Positions 26,871 through 37,757 of a DNA stretch of 64,000 bases are shown piece by piece. The first letter of the stretch is position 1, and each line of letters opens with the position of its first letter. Made by a program: the position numbers and the translations under genes. The stretch is taken from positions 1 to 64,000 of the forward strand of contig JAEUPP010000002.1 in assembly GCA_016790075.1 (NCBI GenBank), in the 5' to 3' direction. The notes below the pieces were generated by a model, which was not told the DNA's origin, did no database searches, and worked only from the letters and a program-made list of their open reading frames with translations. Source of the stretch: Rhodanobacteraceae bacterium. GTDB taxonomy: Bacteria; Pseudomonadota; Gammaproteobacteria; Xanthomonadales; Rhodanobacteraceae.

Positions 26871-27610
26871 CGGTTCTCCCAGGCATCGAGCACAGCCGGC
26901 ATTGCGTAGCCGGCAGTCTGAACGATCGCAAGATCGGCCGCTGATGTCAGTGGCGTGGGTTGCGGATTGATTTCCGCGAACCAGGCGCCGTGCTGCTGCG
27001 CGAGTGCAGGCAGCCCGGCGGCCGGATACACCAGCGCGGAGGTGCCAATGGCGAGTACTACATCGCAGCCACGTGCAGCCGCCTGTGCGGCGGTCAGGGC
27101 CTCGGCCGGCAACTCCTCGCCGAACCAGACCACACCCGGGCGGGCGAGGCCACGGTCATGATGCGGCGAACGCGGCGGTTCACCGGGGTTGGCGGCTAGC
27201 CAGACCGGACTGATCTCACGCCCGGTAACCGAGCAGACCGTGCGCGCGATGGCGCCGTGCAGGGCGATCACGCCGGTGGATCCGGCGCGCTGGTGCAGGT
27301 CGTCGACGTTCTGCGTTACCAGCGTCAGGCTCGTGCGGCGCGCCAGCTCGGCCAGTGCGATGTGGGCCGCGTTTGGCTGTGCTTGCGCAATCTGCTCACG
27401 CCGCCAGGCGTACCAGCGCCAGACCAGTGCAGGGTCTCGCTGGAATGCGGCCGGAGTGGCCAGATCCTCCGGGCGAAAGCGCGACCAGAGGCCGGTTTGC
27501 GCGTCGCGAAAAGTAGCGATGCCGGACTCCGCCGAAATACCGGCTCCCGTCAGCACCAGTATTCTCCGGGCCTGTTTCAGGCGTGTAGCGAGTTCGTGCA
27601 GGGTTTGCAT
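26867..27610 (-). CDS. sirtuin-family NAD-dependent protein deacylase, zinc site altered
   Basis: 247 residues from ATG 27610. NAD-binding GAGIS (22-26), TQNVDDLHQRAG (99-110), catalytic His118 in LHGAI, and VVWFGEELP are all present. The zinc tetrad is not: Cys126 remains, but the expected partners read Thr129, Ser148 and His151 (SPHHD where relatives have CPxCGG). The enzyme may fold without zinc or use other ligands. Overlaps slp by 4 bp as the likely first gene of the operon. The deacylase role is inferred from the family. Confidence 0.88.
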   Translation of the reverse strand: MQTLHELATRLKQARRILVLTGAGISAESGIATFRDAQTGLWSRFRPEDLATPAAFQRDPALVWRWYAWRREQIAQAQPNAAHIALAELARRTSLTLVTQNVDDLHQRAGSTGVIALHGAIARTVCSVTGREISPVWLAANPGEPPRSPHHDRGLARPGVVWFGEELPAEALTAAQAAARGCDVVLAIGTSALVYPAAGLPALAQQHGAWFAEINPQPTPLTSAADLAIVQTAGYAMPAVLDAWENR

Positions 27611-27801
27611 AGGCCGAAGTGTCGCATGCGGTTGAGTTGATGCCCGTGTTGCTGATCCCGGCATGACTTCTGGCGCTGGTCAGTATCCGCGCTTGGCGGC
27701 ATAAGCCCAGGTTGCGTCCGGCGCCGGCCAAGTCCCGGATAGAGTTGATCGCCGCCCCGGACGCCACTCGCCTTCATTTTCGCTTGCCTGGAGCCATCAC
27801 C

Positions 27802-29979
27802 TTGCGCCGAATCCTGTTCATGGCGGTTGCCGCCTGTTTCACCACGCTCGCTGCGGCCGATGAAGGCATGTGGCAGCCAGCCCAGCTACCGGCGATTGCG
27901 AACCAGCTCAAGCAGCGAGGGCTGGAGCTGCCCCCGGCGCGCCTTACCGATCTGGCCGGTCCTACCATGGGGGCCGTGGTCAGTATCGGCGGTTGTACGG
28001 CGTCGTTCGTTTCGCCCGAGGCGCTGGTGGTCACCAACCATCACTGTGCGTACGGCGCGATCCAGTACAACTCGACCGCTGAAAGAAACCTTATCAAGGA
28101 CGGTTTCCTCGCGCGTACGCAGGCTGAAGAACTGCCGGGTGATCCCAACTTGCGCGTTTACGTGACTGACGAGATTCGCGACATTACGCGCGAGATCGTC
28201 GGTCAGATCGATGCCAAGGTAGGCGGCCTCGCACGTTACGAAGCGATCGACAGGGCGCAGAAAGCAGCGGTTGCCAAGTGCGAGAAGCCGGGCATCAAAT
28301 GCGATGTGTATACCTTTCACGGCGGTTACAGCTTCCAGCTGGTGCGCCAGCGCGAGATCAAGGATGTCCGCCTGGTCTATGCGCCACCTGCTGCCATCGG
28401 CAAGTTTGGTGGTGATATCGACAACTGGATGTGGCCGCGGCATACCGGCGATTTCAGCTTCCTGCGCGCCTACGTCGGCAAGGACGGTAGTTCCAGGCCG
28501 TATGCCAAGGACAATGTGCCGTTCAAGCCCAAACATTTCCTGCCGCTGAACACGGCTGGTGTCGAGGCCGGCGATTTCGTCATGGTGGCCGGTTACCCAG
28601 GTCGCACCAACCGCTACCGCCTCGCCGAGGAAACGCGTGACGCGATCAACTGGCAGTACCCGACCAATATTCGCTTGTATAGCGAGATTCTTGACATCAT
28701 CAACCGCGCGGGTGCGAAGGACGCGGGGACTGCGGTCAAGTACGCCAACAGCGTGGCGAGCTTCAACAACTACCTGAAGAATTTCCGTGGACAGCTGGAA
28801 GGCTTGGCCAAGGCTCAGGCTGTCGAGGTCAAGACCGCGAAGGAAGACGCACTGCTGACCTGGTTGCGCGGGCAGGACGGCGAGACCGCTGCATTGGCCG
28901 CTGATATCGGCGAACTGCGCGGTGTGCTCTCCGAGCAACGCAAGGTACGTGAGCGCGATCTGGTGCTCGGCTATCTGAATCGCACCTTCCTGTACAACGC
29001 CTCGTATCACATCTATCGCACGGCGACCGAGCGTACCAAGCCGGATCTGCAGCGCGAGCAGGGTTTCCAGGCGCGGGATGAAGCCAAGATCGAAGGCACG
29101 CTCAAGCAGTGGGAGCGGCGCATGGAGCCAGCCGTCGACAAGCAGTTGTTCGTGCACTTTCTGCGCAGCTACGTGAAGTTGCCGCCGGATCAGCGTGTCG
29201 CGGCGCTGGACGCCTGGCTAGGGAACGCCCAGGCCGACGATGCGGCATTGGTGCAAAAAGTGGACGCACTTTATGCTGCTACGCGTCTGACCCAGGTCGA
29301 TGAACGTCTGCGCTGGTTCAAGGCCAAACCGGCCGAGATCGAGGCCTCCGACGATGCAGCGCTGAAATTCATGGTCGCGCTGCTGCCGGAACTGCTCCAG
29401 ATCGAACAGGCGCGCAAGCAGCGAACCGGCGACGAGCTGCGTCTGCGGCCGCGCTATATGCAGGCCATGATCGCCTACAACGAAACACAGGGGCAGCCGG
29501 TCTATCCGGATGCGAACAGCTCATTGCGCGTGACCTTCGGCCAGGTTCAGGGGTTCAAGAAGGACGGCGTCGAATTCACGCCGTTCACGACCGGGGACGG
29601 AATAGTCGCCAAGACCACGAACGAGGATCCGTTTGATACACCGGCCACCCAGTACCAGGCGCTGGTCGCACGCGACTATGGCCGTTATGCCTCGGCGAAG
29701 AGTGGCTCGCTGCCGGTGAATTTCCTTGCGGATCTCGATATCACTGGCGGCAACTCGGGATCGCCGGCACTGGATGCGCAGGGGCGCCTCATTGGTCTCG
29801 CATTCGATGGCAACTGGGACAGCGTCAGCGCGGACTGGATTTTCGACCCTAAACTTACGCGCTCCATCCAGGTCGATCTGCGCTACATGCTCTGGGTCAT
29901 GGACAAGGTCGACGGCGCGCAGAACCTGCTGCGGGAAATGGGCGTCGCGGGCGAGGCCGCGACGCCGTCGGGTGGATAG
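27802..29979 (+). CDS. S46 family dipeptidyl-peptidase (DPP7-like)
   Basis: 725 residues from TTG 27802, chosen because GGAG is 8 nt upstream and it gives a clean signal peptide (RRILFMAVAACFTTLAAA-D). The chymotrypsin-like double barrel has His in VTNHHCAYGAI (80/81), Asp in the WPRHTGDFS segment (about 217) and Ser652 in GGNSGSP. Residue 670 in FDGNWD is Gly, the position that is Arg in Asp/Glu-specific DPP11, so a DPP7 type preferring hydrophobic P1 residues is predicted. A periplasmic enzyme releasing N-terminal dipeptides. Confidence 0.93.
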   Translation: MRRILFMAVAACFTTLAAADEGMWQPAQLPAIANQLKQRGLELPPARLTDLAGPTMGAVVSIGGCTASFVSPEALVVTNHHCAYGAIQYNSTAERNLIKDGFLARTQAEELPGDPNLRVYVTDEIRDITREIVGQIDAKVGGLARYEAIDRAQKAAVAKCEKPGIKCDVYTFHGGYSFQLVRQREIKDVRLVYAPPAAIGKFGGDIDNWMWPRHTGDFSFLRAYVGKDGSSRPYAKDNVPFKPKHFLPLNTAGVEAGDFVMVAGYPGRTNRYRLAEETRDAINWQYPTNIRLYSEILDIINRAGAKDAGTAVKYANSVASFNNYLKNFRGQLEGLAKAQAVEVKTAKEDALLTWLRGQDGETAALAADIGELRGVLSEQRKVRERDLVLGYLNRTFLYNASYHIYRTATERTKPDLQREQGFQARDEAKIEGTLKQWERRMEPAVDKQLFVHFLRSYVKLPPDQRVAALDAWLGNAQADDAALVQKVDALYAATRLTQVDERLRWFKAKPAEIEASDDAALKFMVALLPELLQIEQARKQRTGDELRLRPRYMQAMIAYNETQGQPVYPDANSSLRVTFGQVQGFKKDGVEFTPFTTGDGIVAKTTNEDPFDTPATQYQALVARDYGRYASAKSGSLPVNFLADLDITGGNSGSPALDAQGRLIGLAFDGNWDSVSADWIFDPKLTRSIQVDLRYMLWVMDKVDGAQNLLREMGVAGEAATPSGG

Positions 29980-30069
29980 TGGTTGCGATATTGCAGCATT
30001 GTGAATTTGTTGCGGCGGTCGCGTCTGCGGCCGCCGAGCGTTTGCGGCTGCAACCGTTACAATCGCCGC

Positions 30070-31439
<1,370 letters not shown>

Positions 31440-31444
31440 GCGCT

Positions 31445-32764
31445 CTGTACGACAGGGCAGCAAGGGGCGAGCGCGCTGTGCTCGTCCAGACCACACGGGC
31501 GGGAGACTCCGACGCGGTCGCGCGTCTTGCCGAGTTTGCCGAACTCGCGGCCTCTGCTGGCGCCAGCGTCGTTGCACAGCTCTTTGCGCGGGCGGATGCG
31601 CCGAACGCGCGTTTTTTGCTGGGCACAGGCAAGGTCGACGAGCTGCGCGAGGTCAAGCAGGCCAATAACGCCGATCTGATCCTAGTCAACGACGTTCTGA
31701 GCCCGGTACAGGAGCGTAATCTCGAAAAATACTGCGAGTGCCGGGTCGTTGGTCGCACCGGCCTGATTCTCGACATTTTCGCGCTGCGCGCCCGTTCGCA
31801 TGAGGGCAAGCTGCAGGTCGAACTGGCCCAGCTCAAGCACATGGCTACGCGGGCGGTGCGCGGCTGGAGCGGTCTTGACAGCCAGCGCGGCGGCGCAATC
31901 GGCCTGCGTGGTCCTGGTGAAACCAAGCTTGAGCTTGACCGTCGCCTGCTGCGGGGGCGTATCCAGCAGCTGCAGGAGCGTCTCGACAAGGTTGCGCTGC
32001 AGCGTGAACAGACCCGGCGTAGCCGTCAGCGCAATGCCGTGCCGCTGGTATCGCTGGTGGGCTATACCAACACCGGCAAGTCGACCCTGTTCAACCGGCT
32101 CAGCGGAGCGAGTGTGTACGCTGCCGACCAGTTGTTCGCGACCCTGGACCCGACCTTGCGCCGTATCGAGGGGTTGGCCAGTGGGCCGTTCGTGCTTGCG
32201 GATACGGTCGGTTTCATACGCGATCTACCGCATGATCTGGTCGCCGCCTTTCAGTCGACCTTGACCGAAACGCGCGAAGCCGATTTGCTGCTGCATGTGG
32301 TTGATGCCGCCGATCCCGAGCGCGATCAGCGCATGGAGGACGTGGCAGCCGTGCTGGCTGAGATTGGTGCAGCGGATGTGCCGCAACTGCTGGTGTTCAA
32401 CAAGATCGACAATCTTGACGGTGTACTGCCGCGTCGTGACGATGTCGGGTCGCAGCCCCGTGTCTGGCTGTCGGCGGCGCAGGACCAGGGCCTGGATCTG
32501 TTGCGTGAAGCGCTGACGACGTTGTTGGGACGTGATCGCCTTCGCACCGAACTGCGCCTTGCGCCGTCGCAGGGGCGGCTGCGTGCGCGGCTTTACGAGG
32601 CTGGCGTCATACAGGCCGAACGTACTGTCGACGAGAGGGGTTGGGTGCTTGCGCTCGATGCGCCGCGGGCGCGGCTGCAGGCACTGTTCGGGCTTGCTGA
32701 TGGCGATGGCGACTATCTGCGTGCGGCGCTCGGGGGAATACCGGTGCCCGGGCGCGACGAGTGA
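31445..32764 (+). CDS. hflX: ribosome-associated GTPase HflX (probable CTG start)
   Basis: About 439 residues. Homology to the HflX N-terminus (YDRAARGERAVLVQ, compare FDR...GERAVLV) extends 11 codons upstream of the first GTG at 31478. No ATG, GTG or TTG lies in frame there, but CTG 31445 has GAGGG 9 nt upstream, overlapping the hfq stop region. The HflX domain includes RFLLGTGKVDEL and GLILDIFALRARSHEGKLQVELAQL. The G domain has G1 GYTNTGKST, G3 DTVGFIRDLP and G4 NKID. Splits or rescues stalled 70S ribosomes. Confidence 0.94.
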   Translation: MYDRAARGERAVLVQTTRAGDSDAVARLAEFAELAASAGASVVAQLFARADAPNARFLLGTGKVDELREVKQANNADLILVNDVLSPVQERNLEKYCECRVVGRTGLILDIFALRARSHEGKLQVELAQLKHMATRAVRGWSGLDSQRGGAIGLRGPGETKLELDRRLLRGRIQQLQERLDKVALQREQTRRSRQRNAVPLVSLVGYTNTGKSTLFNRLSGASVYAADQLFATLDPTLRRIEGLASGPFVLADTVGFIRDLPHDLVAAFQSTLTETREADLLLHVVDAADPERDQRMEDVAAVLAEIGAADVPQLLVFNKIDNLDGVLPRRDDVGSQPRVWLSAAQDQGLDLLREALTTLLGRDRLRTELRLAPSQGRLRARLYEAGVIQAERTVDERGWVLALDAPRARLQALFGLADGDGDYLRAALGGIPVPGRDE

Positions 32765-33145
32765 GTACACCGCCCGGCCTTGTGTCTGGCGCGCCCGCCC
32801 CGATCTAGACCGGGGCTGCGTTCAGGCATAGGCGTGTGGCTGCGCCGATTCCGGTACAATCCGGCCGCAATCGTCTTCGGCGACGCCTGGCGTCCGCCTC
32901 AACGGTTGCCGACTGGACAACCGTTTTCCCAGTATCCTGCTCTCAGTTCCACGGCGTGTTGTAGCGCGCAGGGAGTTCCGCGTTTCTGCCTGGCAGGGTG
33001 TGAGCGGAGTTCTGGCGGAATGCGGCTCCCGTGTCGCAGCGGGTTCACGCGTGACAAGGGGCGACGCAGAGGTTGCAAGTAACGGCGAGTGCGGGTGTTC
33101 CCAACGGCATGCCGACGACGGCATGGGCAATGACGAGGTCAACTC
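32765..33145. other. intergenic region upstream of hflK; no gene, possible promoter
   Basis: About 380 bp without a supported ORF. Contains a small near-palindrome at 32798-32817 (GCCCCGATCTAGACCGGGGC) soon after the hflX stop and a TACAATCCGGC element at 32855-32860 like those before mrp and rimO, here 286 nt before hflK. A GAGG Shine-Dalgarno lies just before the hflK start. Confidence 0.4.
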
Positions 33146-34216
33146 ATGGCATGGAATGAGCCGGGCAAACGCGATCCCTGGCGCGGCAATCAGAAAGGTC
33201 CGGATATGGAAGACGCGCTGCGACGTCTGCGCGAACGTTTCGGCAATCTGTTTGGTGGAACGAGTGGCGGCGGGTCTGGCGGAATTCTGATCGCAGTAGC
33301 GGCGATACTGCTGGCTTGGATTGCGCTCGATAGCTGGGCTGTGATCAATGCCCGTGACGTCGGCGTAGTGCAACGCTTCGGCAAGAAAACCCGCGTCATG
33401 AGCCCAGGCTTCAACCTCAAATGGCCGCGGCCGATCGAAACCGTAACCAAGGTCAAGTTCAAGGATGTGCGCCTGCTCGCCGACAGCGTGCGCATGTTGA
33501 CGATGGACGAAAACATCGTCCAGATTGATTTCAACGTGCAGTATCAGGTCAGCGACGCCGAGAAGTTCCTGTTCACGGTCAAGGATGTCGACAGCCTGAC
33601 TGTGAAGCAGGCTGCTGAAAGCGCGGTACGCCAGGTTATCGGCGGCAACGCGATGGACACCATTCTTTCGGGGCAGGGCTCCGAACTCGTCAGCGAAACC
33701 AAGAAAGTACTGCAGGCCACGCTGGAAAGTTACGACGCCGGCATCCTGGTGACGGACGTGAATTTCCAGTCGGTAGCGCCGCCGCATGAAGTCAAGGATG
33801 CCTTTGACGATGTGACGAACGCACGCGAGAACAAGCAGCAGACGGAAAACGAGGCGCAGGCCTACGCTAACCAGATCGTGCCTGAAGCCCGCGGCCAGGC
33901 GGCGCGCATCAAGGCGGAATCGGAGGGCTACCGCGCCGAACGCATCGCGCGGGCCGAAGGTGAAGCAGACCGCTTCAATCAGCTCATCGCGCAATACAAG
34001 GCCGCGCCCGAGGTTACGCGCAAGCGCCTGTATCTGGAGACCATGCAGCAGGTGTTGCGTGACAACGCCAAAGTGGTTGACGCGAGCGGTGGCCGCAGCC
34101 TGATCAACCTGCCTATCGACCGGCTGGTACCGGCGGCCACTAGCCTCGCGCCGGGGAGCGGCGTGCTGGCGCCGTCCAGTGACAACAACCGCGCTGCGCG
34201 GGGAGGTCAGCAATGA
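33146..34216 (+). CDS. hflK: FtsH protease modulator HflK
   Basis: 356 residues. A Gly-rich, charged N-terminus, one membrane helix (about 46-66) and an SPFH/band-7 domain (RDVGVVQRFGKKTRVMSPG, IVQIDFNVQYQV). A long helical region of Ala/Glu/Gln/Arg-rich heptads (ENKQQTENEAQAYANQ) ends in a disordered tail. With HflC it forms the large periplasmic-facing complex around FtsH. Overlaps hflC by ATGA. Confidence 0.95.
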   Translation: MAWNEPGKRDPWRGNQKGPDMEDALRRLRERFGNLFGGTSGGGSGGILIAVAAILLAWIALDSWAVINARDVGVVQRFGKKTRVMSPGFNLKWPRPIETVTKVKFKDVRLLADSVRMLTMDENIVQIDFNVQYQVSDAEKFLFTVKDVDSLTVKQAAESAVRQVIGGNAMDTILSGQGSELVSETKKVLQATLESYDAGILVTDVNFQSVAPPHEVKDAFDDVTNARENKQQTENEAQAYANQIVPEARGQAARIKAESEGYRAERIARAEGEADRFNQLIAQYKAAPEVTRKRLYLETMQQVLRDNAKVVDASGGRSLINLPIDRLVPAATSLAPGSGVLAPSSDNNRAARGGQQ

Positions 34217-35076
34217 AATCGCTAGTCGCGCTGATCGCTGCGCTGCTGTTACTGCTCGGTATCAACTCCACGTTCATCGTGCGCGAGGGCGAAACTGCGC
34301 TGCTGCTGCAGTTTGGCCGTATCGTCCACGCCGGCTATGAGCCGGGCCTGCAGTGGAAGCTACCGTTCGTGCAGCAGGTACTGCGTTTTGACAAGCGCAT
34401 TCTGGGACTGGACACCAAGCCCGAACGTTACCTCACCTCGGAAAAGAAGAGTGTGCTCGTCGACTTCTACGTGAAGTGGAAGATCGACGATGTGACGCTG
34501 TACTACGGGGCATCAGGTGGCATCGAGGACCAGGCCACGCTGCGTCTGACGCCGATCGTCAAGGATGCGTTGCGTTTTGAATTCAACGCACGGCCACTGC
34601 ATGAACTTATCGCTGGCGGCCGCGTCGATATCACTACAAGCGTGCGCGACAAGGCGAATGCAGCGACACGTAGTTCGCTAGGCATACAGATCGTCGATGT
34701 ACGCATCAAGGGCATCAACTTCCCTGAAGAAGGCACGGTGCTGACCTCGGTCTACGAGCGCATGCGCGCCGAACGCAAGCAGGTTGCGAACGACCTGCGC
34801 GCCCGGGGCGAGGAGGCTGGTGAAACCATCAAGGCTGACGCTGATCGCCAGCGCCAGGTACTACTTGCGGAAGCGAACAAGGCGGCGCAGTCGGTTCGTG
34901 GCGAAGGTGATGCGAAGGCCGCGGAGATCTATGCGGCGGCCTACGGCAAGGATGCGGAGTTCTATGCATTCGTGCGTAGTCTCGAAACTTACCGGGATGC
35001 ATTCCATAGCGGCAACGGTGTGCTGCTGCTGGATCCCAAATCCGAGCTCCTGCGCTATTTCGACGACAGCAAGTAA
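34213..35076 (+). CDS. hflC: FtsH protease modulator HflC
   Basis: 287 residues. N-terminal membrane helix (LVALIAALLLLLGINSTF), SPFH domain (VREGETALLLQFGRIV, LTSEKKSVLVDFYVKWKI) and helical region with DLRARGEEAGETIKADADRQRQV. The ending GNGVLLLDPKSELLRYF is typical. Translationally coupled to hflK. Confidence 0.96.
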   Translation: MKSLVALIAALLLLLGINSTFIVREGETALLLQFGRIVHAGYEPGLQWKLPFVQQVLRFDKRILGLDTKPERYLTSEKKSVLVDFYVKWKIDDVTLYYGASGGIEDQATLRLTPIVKDALRFEFNARPLHELIAGGRVDITTSVRDKANAATRSSLGIQIVDVRIKGINFPEEGTVLTSVYERMRAERKQVANDLRARGEEAGETIKADADRQRQVLLAEANKAAQSVRGEGDAKAAEIYAAAYGKDAEFYAFVRSLETYRDAFHSGNGVLLLDPKSELLRYFDDSK

Positions 35077-35079
35077 GCG

Positions 35080-35271
35080 GTGAAGGATCTCAACGCCGCG
35101 CTGTGTCTTGTGCTCGTGGTCGAGGGCCTGTTCCTGTTCGCGTTGCCGGCTGTGTGGAAACGCATGGCCGCGCTGCTGCAAAGCGTAGGCGAGCGCGATC
35201 TGCGCGTTGCCGGCGCGGTGATGATCGTGGTTGGGCTGCTCGCGCTGCAGCTGGTGCGGCGTGTGTTCTGA
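35080..35271 (+). CDS. DUF2065 small membrane protein
   Basis: 63 residues from GTG 35080, 3 nt after hflC. Two membrane helices (LNAALCLVLVVEGLFLFALP and VAGAVMIVVGLLALQLV) joined by a basic loop. DUF2065 (YjeT-type) genes regularly lie between hflC and purA in gammaproteobacteria; function unknown, possibly linked to HflKC-FtsH. Confidence 0.9.
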   Translation: MKDLNAALCLVLVVEGLFLFALPAVWKRMAALLQSVGERDLRVAGAVMIVVGLLALQLVRRVF

Positions 35272-36645
<1,374 letters not shown>

Positions 36646-36742
36646 TGGCAGCGGCGTATCAGCAGGTGCGGGTACGCCGCGGTTGTCGGGGCCACTTCCG
36701 GCGCAAGTAAAGTGACGTGGCAGCAGCAACCTGTATACAGGT

Positions 36743-37300
36743 CTACAAAGGGATGTCGTCGCGCACCTGATTGATATAGGCCAGAATCTCCCGCGCCTGC
36801 GGATTGCGCCTTAACCATTCGCGCAATTCGTGCGCGCGCGGGTAGTGGGGACCAAGACGCTCGCTCCAGAGCTGTTCGGCACGACGCTCGGCTTGCGTGG
36901 AGCGCACGCGGTTCTGCCACGGCTGGGTGAACACCTGGGTCAGCTTGCCGGCAAGCGCGAGACGGTCCAGCAGCTGCCATTCGCCGTGATCGAGCCAGGC
37001 TTCGTCGCAATGTACGCAGAGATCAATCTGGTTTTGCGCATCGGCGCTGACGCGAAATTTGGTCATGAAATGGCGGCATTTCGGGCAGCACAGCGCGATC
37101 GACGTGTCCTTGACCTCGTCAAGGCCGTATTCCGCCACATCGTCGACGGCGTGCTCGGGCTGGCTCTCACGCCAGTGGCGATACGCGACCAGCGACAACA
37201 GACTGCCTCCACAACCGTCGCAGGACATCGCGGGCAGGTCGTTCTCGATGCGCGCTGGGTTGAGGCGGCGGTCTTTGCAATGCGGACAATGGCTGGCCAT
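36743..37300 (-). CDS. zinc-ribbon (zf-TFIIB-like) protein
   Basis: 185 residues. Two zinc-ribbon pairs: CPHCKDRRL with CDGCGG (residues 5-31), then CPKCRHFM with CVHCDEAWLD (about 72-101); the second is a typical zf-TFIIB knuckle with the trailing WLDHGE. The C-terminus is helical and basic. No enzyme domain is visible. Function unknown; it lies between purA (convergent) and tRNA-Leu. Confidence 0.8.
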   Translation of the reverse strand: MASHCPHCKDRRLNPARIENDLPAMSCDGCGGSLLSLVAYRHWRESQPEHAVDDVAEYGLDEVKDTSIALCCPKCRHFMTKFRVSADAQNQIDLCVHCDEAWLDHGEWQLLDRLALAGKLTQVFTQPWQNRVRSTQAERRAEQLWSERLGPHYPRAHELREWLRRNPQAREILAYINQVRDDIPL

Positions 37301-37349
37301 GGTGATTTCCCGGGTCTCGCCAAGTGGTGAAATTTGCTGACCGTAGACA

Positions 37350-37380
37350 GCAAAAGACCCGCACCAGGCGGGTCTTTTGC
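37350..37380 (-). terminator. intrinsic terminator of tRNA-Leu
   Basis: Perfect 13-bp stem (GCAAAAGACCCGC / GCGGGTCTTTTGC, 5-nt loop), 9 nt past the tRNA 3' end on the leftward strand. The arms carry A4/T4 runs, so it can work in both directions. Confidence 0.85.
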
Positions 37381-37388
37381 TTGTCGAT

Positions 37389-37473
<85 letters not shown>

Positions 37474-37514
37474 AGGTGTCCCGCGCTGCGCCAGAGGCGC
37501 TGCGAAGGCCGCGA

Positions 37515-37543
37515 ACTATAGGGAGCACCAGAAGGCTTGTCAA
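37515..37543 (-). promoter_or_regulatory. consensus sigma70 promoter of tRNA-Leu
   Basis: Leftward TTGACA (37538-37543), exactly 17 bp, TATAGT (37515-37520). The tRNA 5' end lies about 41 nt downstream, after a GC-rich discriminator/leader region typical of stringently controlled stable-RNA promoters. The strongest promoter match in the window. Confidence 0.85.
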
Positions 37544-37757
37544 CGCTTTGCTTGCAATCGCCGCGCAGGTCAGCGAGGCTGCCTTATTCGAGGAAGGCCC
37601 GAGCCTGTGTCAACGGCGCAGTGCCTGCACGCCGCCGCTTCTGGACCTACCCATCAAATTGTGCAGCAAGCATCCGGCCGCTCTCCTGATCGGGAGAGGG
37701 TCAGGTATTCCAGTAACAACACCCTGTGAAATTAGAGGTTCCTCAACGAGAGGACAC

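Noticed and set aside
27886..29157. 423-residue minus-strand open frame
   Set aside because: Mirror frame of the S46 peptidase; no recognisable motifs.
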